Below, piece after piece: positions 58,832 to 64,000 of a DNA stretch of 64,000 bases (the stretch's first letter is position 1; every line of letters begins with the position of its first letter). The stretch covers positions 248,001-312,000 of the forward strand of contig CAMEBF010000001.1 in NCBI GenBank assembly GCA_945912145.1. Reading direction: 5' to 3'. This DNA is from an uncultured Clostridia bacterium (GTDB lineage: Bacteria > Bacillota > Clostridia > Oscillospirales > Acutalibacteraceae). The notes under the pieces are model-generated. The model saw only the letters and a list, made by a program, of their open reading frames with translations. It was not told the DNA's origin and made no database searches. Both the position numbers and the translations under genes were made by a program.

Positions 58832-60766
58832 TTATTTATTCGCACCGGTATAGTTGAGCAGTCCGCCGAAGATCAGCATATTTTTCTGTCTTTCGGAGAA
58901 GCCGCCGACCAGTGCGTATTCTTCACCCTTTGTCTCGTTGACAAGCGTGATGTCTTTGTCGTTTTCAATCGCATTCTTGACATCCTTAAGCGTAACTTTA
59001 TCGAATTTCTCAATTTTTTCGTAGTCTTCGGGATTCTTAAAGGTAAGCGGAATGATGCCCGAATTGATCAGATTGGCTTTGTGGAGTCTCGCAAAAGATT
59101 TCGCCACAACGGCTTTGATGCCGAGATACAGCGGAACGAGAGCCGCATGCTCACGGGACGAGCCCTGACCGTAGTTCTGACCGCCGACAATGATGCCGCC
59201 GCCCATTTTCTTACAATTTTCCGCGAAATCCTCGTCGCACTGACGGAAGCAGAACTGTGAAAGATGCGGAACGTTGGAACGATAGGGCAGAATCTTTGCG
59301 CCGGCCGGCATGATGTGATCGGTCGTGATGTTGTCGCCGACTTTAAGCATAACCTGTGTGGAAACGGAATCCGTCAGCGGCGTGCCGAGCGGAACGCTCT
59401 TGATGTTCGGGCCATAGATGACCTCAACGGCGTCGGCTTCTTCCGGCGTAGCGGGAAGCTCAACCATATTGTCATTGATAAGGAATTTTTCGGGAAGTTT
59501 AAATTCGGGCATCGGAGGCAGAGCCTTCACGGGGTTCGTCAGCACGCCTGCAATGGCAGAGACGGCTGCGACTTCGGGGCTGACCAGATAAATTCCGGCG
59601 TCGGCCGTGCCGCTGCGTCCTTCAAAGTTTCGGTTGAAGGTGCGAAGCGAAATGCCCTTGGAATTCGGAGACTGTCCCATACCGATGCAGGGGCCGCACG
59701 CGCTCTCAAGGATTCTCGCGCCGGCGTCGATCATATCGGCAAGCGCGCCGTTCTCCGCAAGCATCGTCAGCACCTGTTTGGAGCCGGGGGCAATGGAAAG
59801 GCTGACGTTGGGTGCAACCTTTTTGCCTTTGAGAATATAAGCGACTTTCATCATATCGAGTAAAGACGAATTCGTGCAAGAGCCGATGCAGACCTGATCA
59901 ATAGCGATTTCGCCGATCTCGTCAACAGATTTGACATTATCCGGCATATGCGGCATCGCGGCAAGCGGAACGAGCTCGGACAGATTGATGTCGATGACCT
60001 TGTCATAAACGGCGTCGTCATCGGCTTTGAGCTCCGTCCAGTCCTCTTCTCTTCCCTGCGCTTTCAGGAAAGACTTTGTGACGTCATCAGAGGGGAAAAC
60101 AGAAGTCGTCGCGCCGAGTTCTGCACCCATGTTGGTGATCGTTGCGCGTTCGGGAACGGAAAGCGTTTTGACGCCTTCGCCGCCGTATTCAATGATTTTG
60201 CCGACGCCGCCTTTGACGGAGAGAATCTCAAGTACCTTGAGAATAATATCTTTTGCCGCGACCCAGGGGGATAACTTGCCCGTCAGATTGACTTTGACGA
60301 TTTCGGGCATTGTGATGTAGTAGGTGCCGCCGCCCATAGCAACGGCAACATCCAGACCGCCTGCGCCCATCGCGAGCATACCGATGCCGCCGCCTGTCGG
60401 CGTGTGGCTGTCCGAACCGAGCAGCGTTTTGCCGGGCTTACCGAAACGTTCCAGATGAACCTGATGACAAATGCCGTTGCCGGGACGGGAGAAGCGGATG
60501 CCTCTCTTTTTGGCAACCGTCTGAATGAAACGGTGGTCATCGGCATTTTCAAAGCCGTTCTGAAGCGTGTTATGGTCAATATACGCGACGGAGAGCTCGG
60601 TCTTGACCCGCTCAATTCCCATCGCCTCAAATTGAAGGTACGCCATTGTGCCGGTTGCGTCCTGCGTCAGCGTCTGGTCGATTCGGAGTCCGATTTCGGA
60701 GCCCTTGACCATTTCGCCGCAAACAAGATGACTTTTGATTAGTTTTTCTGCGATTGTGTAACCCAT
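58832..60766 (-). CDS. acn: Aconitate hydratase
   Basis: A 644-residue 4Fe-4S aconitase of the shorter mitochondrial/bacterial acnA-like type. IGSCTNSS, ESACGPCIGMGQSPN (cluster cysteines) and the swivelling C-terminal domain with NYGQGSSREHAALVP are visible. It converts citrate to isocitrate for the adjacent icd. The N-terminus MGYTIAEKLIKSHL begins at the ATG 60766, 6 bases after GGAGG; the longer frame starts before the promoter. It heads the acn-icd-rex-propeller transcript. Confidence 0.94.
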   Translation of the reverse strand: MGYTIAEKLIKSHLVCGEMVKGSEIGLRIDQTLTQDATGTMAYLQFEAMGIERVKTELSVAYIDHNTLQNGFENADDHRFIQTVAKKRGIRFSRPGNGICHQVHLERFGKPGKTLLGSDSHTPTGGGIGMLAMGAGGLDVAVAMGGGTYYITMPEIVKVNLTGKLSPWVAAKDIILKVLEILSVKGGVGKIIEYGGEGVKTLSVPERATITNMGAELGATTSVFPSDDVTKSFLKAQGREEDWTELKADDDAVYDKVIDINLSELVPLAAMPHMPDNVKSVDEIGEIAIDQVCIGSCTNSSLLDMMKVAYILKGKKVAPNVSLSIAPGSKQVLTMLAENGALADMIDAGARILESACGPCIGMGQSPNSKGISLRTFNRNFEGRSGTADAGIYLVSPEVAAVSAIAGVLTNPVKALPPMPEFKLPEKFLINDNMVELPATPEEADAVEVIYGPNIKSVPLGTPLTDSVSTQVMLKVGDNITTDHIMPAGAKILPYRSNVPHLSQFCFRQCDEDFAENCKKMGGGIIVGGQNYGQGSSREHAALVPLYLGIKAVVAKSFARLHKANLINSGIIPLTFKNPEDYEKIEKFDKVTLKDVKNAIENDKDITLVNETKGEEYALVGGFSERQKNMLIFGGLLNYTGANK

Positions 60767-60798
60767 AGTATCCTCCAAGCGATTTCTATACATCTTAT

Positions 60799-60827
60799 AT
60801 AATAGTACTTTGAGAAAATGATGTCAA
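60799..60827 (-). promoter_or_regulatory. Sigma-A promoter of the acn operon
   Basis: On the minus strand TTGACA (60827-60822), 17 bases, TATTAT (60804-60799). Confidence 0.85.
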
Positions 60828-60887
60828 GGTTTCAAGGCTTAAATTTCCCTTTCGTATTATATTTTTGTAAAAAAAGATCATATTTTA

Positions 60888-60916
60888 TTGATTTTTTTAC
60901 TCCCACGTGGTATGCT
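60888..60916 (+). promoter_or_regulatory. Sigma-A promoter of the M20 peptidase gene
   Basis: TTGATT (60888-60893), 17 bases, TATGCT (60911-60916). Confidence 0.65.
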
Positions 60917-60949
60917 ATTTAGAAAGATAACAAAAAAGGCGATGATACC

Positions 60950-62425
60950 ATGGAGAAAAAAATCAAAGCCGGCATTGCGCTGGCGGCAACCGGCTCTGCC
61001 GTGCTTATGAACGCGATCCGCGCGGCAAAATATGTTCCGGCAAAGAATGACGCGGCGCCTCTTCCCGAAGAGCGCATCAATGTGGAGCGTTATACCAAGA
61101 ATCTTTCCGACGCCATCAAGATCAAAACGATTTCCAATCTTGACGAAGATAAAGTGGATTGGGCGGCGTTTGACGAGCTGCACCGGCTCTTTGAGGAACG
61201 ATATCCGCTTGTTCACAAGACCCTTTCTGTGGAAAAGGTCGGCAAAGCCAGTCTGATTTATAAGTGGGAGGGAAAGAATCCCGCTCTTGACCCGATTGCC
61301 CTGCTCGGGCATCAGGATGTCGTTCCTATCAGTAAGGGTACGCTCGGTGACTGGAAGCACGATCCGTTCGGCGGAGAGATTGCGGATGGCTGCCTCTGGG
61401 GACGCGGCGCGCTTGATATGAAGAACCATCTGATCGGTGTTCTTGAAAGCGTTGAGACACTGATAGAGGACGGCTTCGAACCCGAAAGAACAGTTTATCT
61501 GCTCTTCGGTCATAATGAAGAGATCGTCGCTTCTCCGAATTCCGGCGCGTTGTCGATAGCTCGTCTGCTGCAAAGCCGCGGCGTACATCTCGATTCCGTT
61601 CTCGACGAAGGCGGCGCGATTCTGCCTGTTAAAGTCCCCGGTGTGATTGATAAAAACTTAGCCGGCATCGGCATCGCCGAAAAGGGCTATTGCGATTTTG
61701 AAGTCAGCATTACGGCAAAGGGCGGTCATTCCTCCAATCCGCCGACACATACCGCTGTCGGTCAGCTCGCCGAAGTGATTCAAGACATCGAAAATCACCA
61801 GTTCAAGGCGGAAATCACACCGTTGGTTGACGATCTTTTGGAGCGCGTCGGCAGAAACACGTCGTTCCTTGTTCGCAATGTGATGTGCAACACGAAGCTT
61901 CTCAAGCCCGTTTTTAAACAGATTATGAAGAGCATTCCGGCGTCGGCATCCTTTGTCAGAACCACCACGGCGGTCACAATGGCGCAGGGCAGCCCTCAGG
62001 CGAACGTCCTGCCGCAGAAAGCTTCGGTTACGGTCAATTTCAGAATCATGCCCGGCATGACGATCGCAGATGTCGAACAGCATCTGCACGACGTGATCCG
62101 CAATAAAAATGTTGAGATTAGGCTCATCGGCGGTAACGAGCCGTCGCATATTTCTCCGACGGATTCCCGCGCATTCCACGCGATTGAGGACATCTGTTAC
62201 CGTATGAATCCCGATAACGTCGTCGCGCCGTATCTCGTCATGGGCGGCACGGATGCGCGTAATTATCAGGATATCTGTGAGAACGTTTACCGCTATTCGC
62301 CGTTCCAGATGGATCCCAAGCTCATCTTTACAACGCACAGTACGAACGAACGCATCGAGACTGCCTCTTTCCATGATGGCATTGCGTTCTTCAAACGCTA
62401 TATTAAAGAGCTTGCAAGCTGCTGA
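60950..62425 (+). CDS. M20-family peptidase (PM20D1/carboxypeptidase-S-like)
   Basis: 491 residues. A hydrophobic N-terminal segment (about 6-24) suggests a membrane anchor or uncleaved signal. The catalytic M20 metal sites follow: LLGHQDVVP (H119, D121), GRGALDMK (D150), HNEE, EGGAIL and the C-terminal MGGTDARNY, with the dimerisation domain in between. Eukaryotic PM20D1 joins or splits fatty acids and amino acids; bacterial M20 enzymes hydrolyse dipeptides or N-acyl amino acids. The exact reaction is not readable here. It has its own promoter and a good terminator. Confidence 0.85.
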   Translation: MEKKIKAGIALAATGSAVLMNAIRAAKYVPAKNDAAPLPEERINVERYTKNLSDAIKIKTISNLDEDKVDWAAFDELHRLFEERYPLVHKTLSVEKVGKASLIYKWEGKNPALDPIALLGHQDVVPISKGTLGDWKHDPFGGEIADGCLWGRGALDMKNHLIGVLESVETLIEDGFEPERTVYLLFGHNEEIVASPNSGALSIARLLQSRGVHLDSVLDEGGAILPVKVPGVIDKNLAGIGIAEKGYCDFEVSITAKGGHSSNPPTHTAVGQLAEVIQDIENHQFKAEITPLVDDLLERVGRNTSFLVRNVMCNTKLLKPVFKQIMKSIPASASFVRTTTAVTMAQGSPQANVLPQKASVTVNFRIMPGMTIADVEQHLHDVIRNKNVEIRLIGGNEPSHISPTDSRAFHAIEDICYRMNPDNVVAPYLVMGGTDARNYQDICENVYRYSPFQMDPKLIFTTHSTNERIETASFHDGIAFFKRYIKELASC

Positions 62426-62430
62426 TGATT

Positions 62431-62462
62431 CCGGGTGCCGTTCACGCGACACCCGGTTTTTA
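62431..62462 (+). terminator. Terminator of the M20 peptidase gene
   Basis: CCGGGTG/CACCCGG followed by TTTTT. Confidence 0.85.
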
Positions 62463-62471
62463 TAAGACGCT

Positions 62472-63077
62472 ATGAAAAAGATTATCAAAATTGTTGTCAC
62501 AGGCGGCGTCTGTTCGGGAAAAACCACCGGTATGCAGGCGATTGAAGAGCATTTTCGCGGTCGCTGTGGTCTGATCTTTGTACCGGAATCTGCTACGATT
62601 CTTGTTGAAACCGGGCACGATACTCGCGAGCCGGGCTCTCTTCTCGCTTTTCAGGAGGCTGTGATGTCGCTTCAACTCCAAAATGAAGAAAAGTGTCAGG
62701 CAGAAGCTCAAAACTTGCCCGATGATATCGTTCTCATGATTCATGACCGCGGCTTAGCCGATGCGTTCGGGTATCTGACGGAAAAAGAGGCTTCTTCGCT
62801 TTTGTGCCAACATGGCTTGACGAAAGAGGATATGTTTTCTCGTTATGACGCGGTGATTCATCTTGTCACGGCAGCGGACGGCGCTGAAAAATACTATACG
62901 AATGCGAATAATGCGGCAAGAATCGAAACGCCGGAGGAAGCCCGCATTTTAGATAAACGGATTGCGAGCGCATGGCAGGCGCATCCACACCATTTTATCA
63001 TCGGCAATGACGGTGATTTCTGTTGGAAAATGGATCGACTGAATCAAACGATCGAACACATTCTGATAAATGTATAA
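62472..63077 (+). CDS. AAA_28-type ATP-binding protein
   Basis: 201 residues. Walker A VVTGGVCSGKTTGMQAIEEHF (8-28), then VPESATILVETGHDT and MIHDRGLADAFGYL as in the TTD14/NadR-like AAA_28 domain. Members are thought to be nucleotide or nicotinamide-type kinases. The gene begins only 10 bases after the M20 terminator, and I see neither a promoter nor a ribosome-binding site before the ATG. It may be read by incomplete termination, or be weakly expressed. Confidence 0.72.
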   Translation: MKKIIKIVVTGGVCSGKTTGMQAIEEHFRGRCGLIFVPESATILVETGHDTREPGSLLAFQEAVMSLQLQNEEKCQAEAQNLPDDIVLMIHDRGLADAFGYLTEKEASSLLCQHGLTKEDMFSRYDAVIHLVTAADGAEKYYTNANNAARIETPEEARILDKRIASAWQAHPHHFIIGNDGDFCWKMDRLNQTIEHILINV

Positions 63078-63117
63078 AAGAACGGCCTGATTGCTCAGAC
63101 CGTTCTTATCATTTTTA
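63078..63117. terminator. Bidirectional terminator between the AAA_28 gene and the antiporter
   Basis: AAGAACGG/CCGTTCTT stem; T-rich on both sides. Confidence 0.78.
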
Positions 63118-63121
63118 TGGA

Positions 63122-64000
63122 TTATTTCTTTTGTTTGGCAGACTCTGCGCCTTTTTTCTTCATCACAGCATTGATTACCAGAACCACGGCAATCGTCAGA
63201 ACAATACCGATCGCGAGCATGATGATCGCGTTCTGGATGAAGCCGGCAAGAACAAAACAGAGGAAAGAAATAGCGGCAACCGTCAAGGCGTAAGGAAGCT
63301 GCGTATTGACGTGGTTGATATGGTTGCACTGCGCGCCGGCCGAGGACATGATCGTCGTATCGGAGATAGGGGAGCAGTGATCGCCGCAGACAGCACCTGC
63401 CAGACAAGCGGAAATACCGATGATGAGGAGCTTGGAATCGGTCGGGAAGATGGCGGTAACAATTGGAATCAGAATACCGAACGTGCCCCATGACGTGCCG
63501 GTCGAGAACGAAAGTCCGCACGCTACCAGGAAGATAATCGCGGGCAGCAGGCTCGAAAGTCCGGCAGCTGCGCCGTTCATCAGATCGGCAACAAAGTATT
63601 TTGCGCCGAGAAGGCCGGTCATGTTTTTCAGAGCTGTCGCGCAGGTCAGGATGGTAATGGCGGGAACCATCGCCTTAAAACCGGCAGGCAGGCATTCCAT
63701 CGCTTCTTTGAATGTGATAACTCTTCTGCAAATCAGATAGATGATTGTCAGAATCAATGCGATCAGACCGCCCCACGGCAGACCGACAGTTGCATCTGTA
63801 TCCGAAAAAGCCTGAATAAATCCGGTACCTTCGTTAAAAATGCCGCCGACATAAACCAGACTGAAAACGCATACGCCGATCAGAACAATGACGGGAAGAA
63901 TCAGGTCGATCACACGGCCGCGCGGATTCTCAACCGCTTCTTCACCGGCAGAAACCTTTTCTCCCGTTGTGTAGAGGTCGTCGTTAAGCATCGCGTTCAT
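63122..64000 (-). CDS. NhaC-family Na+/H+ antiporter, C-terminal part
   Basis: 292 codons visible; the frame is open to the right edge, so the N-terminal half lies outside the window. Multiple TM segments with the NhaC signature LSFSTGTSWGTFGILIPI and ISACLAGAVCGDHCSPISDTTIMSSAGA (about residues 170-225 of the visible part) are diagnostic. Members exchange Na+ or H+ (or malate-type substrates) across the cytoplasmic membrane. It ends with a lysine-rich tail and a bidirectional terminator. Confidence 0.88.
   Translation of the reverse strand: MNAMLNDDLYTTGEKVSAGEEAVENPRGRVIDLILPVIVLIGVCVFSLVYVGGIFNEGTGFIQAFSDTDATVGLPWGGLIALILTIIYLICRRVITFKEAMECLPAGFKAMVPAITILTCATALKNMTGLLGAKYFVADLMNGAAAGLSSLLPAIIFLVACGLSFSTGTSWGTFGILIPIVTAIFPTDSKLLIIGISACLAGAVCGDHCSPISDTTIMSSAGAQCNHINHVNTQLPYALTVAAISFLCFVLAGFIQNAIIMLAIGIVLTIAVVLVINAVMKKKGAESAKQKK

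Noticed and set aside
60767..60900. Rex operator before acn
   Set aside because: I found no TTGTTAA..TTAACAA-like palindrome between the acn promoter and start.
61658..62527. Frame opposite the M20 peptidase
   Set aside because: Antisense shadow; the peptidase motifs are clear on the other strand.
1..64000. CRISPR array or complete prophage
   Set aside because: No regularly spaced direct repeats, integrase, capsid or lysis genes were found; only one short phage-like fragment remains.

Overview
This 64 kb window reads as chromosome from an anaerobic, endospore-forming Clostridia bacterium of the Oscillospirales/Ruminococcaceae kind. The evidence is spoIIR and sigG, a sporulation-type D-Ala-D-Ala carboxypeptidase, DUF177-rpmF, DUF512-der, a Rex repressor, the non-mevalonate gene ispE, GTP-type PEP carboxykinase, and an extracellular LRR protein ending in a dockerin. 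Genes lie on both strands. Most starts follow a clear AGGAGG-like site, and TTG or GTG starts are common (ispE, murC, the homoserine-kinase-like gene, DUF512, dnaX). Nearly every housekeeping promoter I could place has TTGNNN, exactly 17 bases, then a TATAAT-like box. That regularity makes the few promoters of another type stand out.

Layout. 0-8 kb: spoIIR (cut by the edge), ispE, a PHP phosphoesterase, murC, a DUF421 membrane protein, a Gfo/Idh/MocA oxidoreductase, DAHP synthase and sigG with an XRE remnant. 8-16.5 kb: a GDPD-like protein with a GPH transporter, RF3, a PAP2 phosphatase, a methyltransferase, and a Ca2+/Mn2+ P-type ATPase behind a probable yybP-ykoY (Mn2+) riboswitch. 16.5-22.4 kb: ttcA, a probable homoserine kinase with metY, the LRR-dockerin protein, and a broken alpha-L-fucosidase. 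22.4-34 kb: a two-component system, mtaB, a dac carboxypeptidase, pgi, DUF177-rpmF, DUF512-der. 34-38 kb: the most accessory-looking stretch, with a small kinase, a macro-domain/HTH-like fusion, exonuclease III, a VWA protein, two tandem paralogous small-RNA units, a phage-like fragment and tRNA-Arg(ACG). 38-47 kb: a pyridoxal-kinase-type gene, trmL, a DegV-like protein, a 32-residue amphipathic peptide, a cytidylate-kinase-like protein, the dnaX-ybaB-recR-kinase operon led by SRP RNA, and a 45-residue K/N/Q/A-rich protein. 47-64 kb: a second GPH transporter, dusB, polA, an LMW-phosphatase/RimI fusion, tsaD, pckG, the acn-icd-rex-propeller operon, an M20 peptidase, a small ATPase and part of an NhaC antiporter.

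How the genes fit together. Central metabolism is represented by pgi, pckG and the oxidative TCA branch acn-icd, with the NADH sensor Rex in the same operon. Five tRNA-modification genes (ttcA, mtaB, trmL, dusB, tsaD) are scattered through. Forespore function is a recurring thread. Apart from spoIIR and sigG, I find a near-perfect sigma-G promoter (TGAATA-17-CATAATA) before the unlisted 45-residue protein, which I propose is a new small spore protein, and weaker sigma-G-like sites before DUF421 and sigG.

The strongest leads for something undescribed are the tandem sRNA pair at 37.16-37.42 kb, the putative spore protein at 46.83-46.97 kb, the PSM-like peptide at 40.38-40.47 kb and the LMWPTP-RimI fusion. 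All calls come from reading the sequence. No database search or folding program was run.
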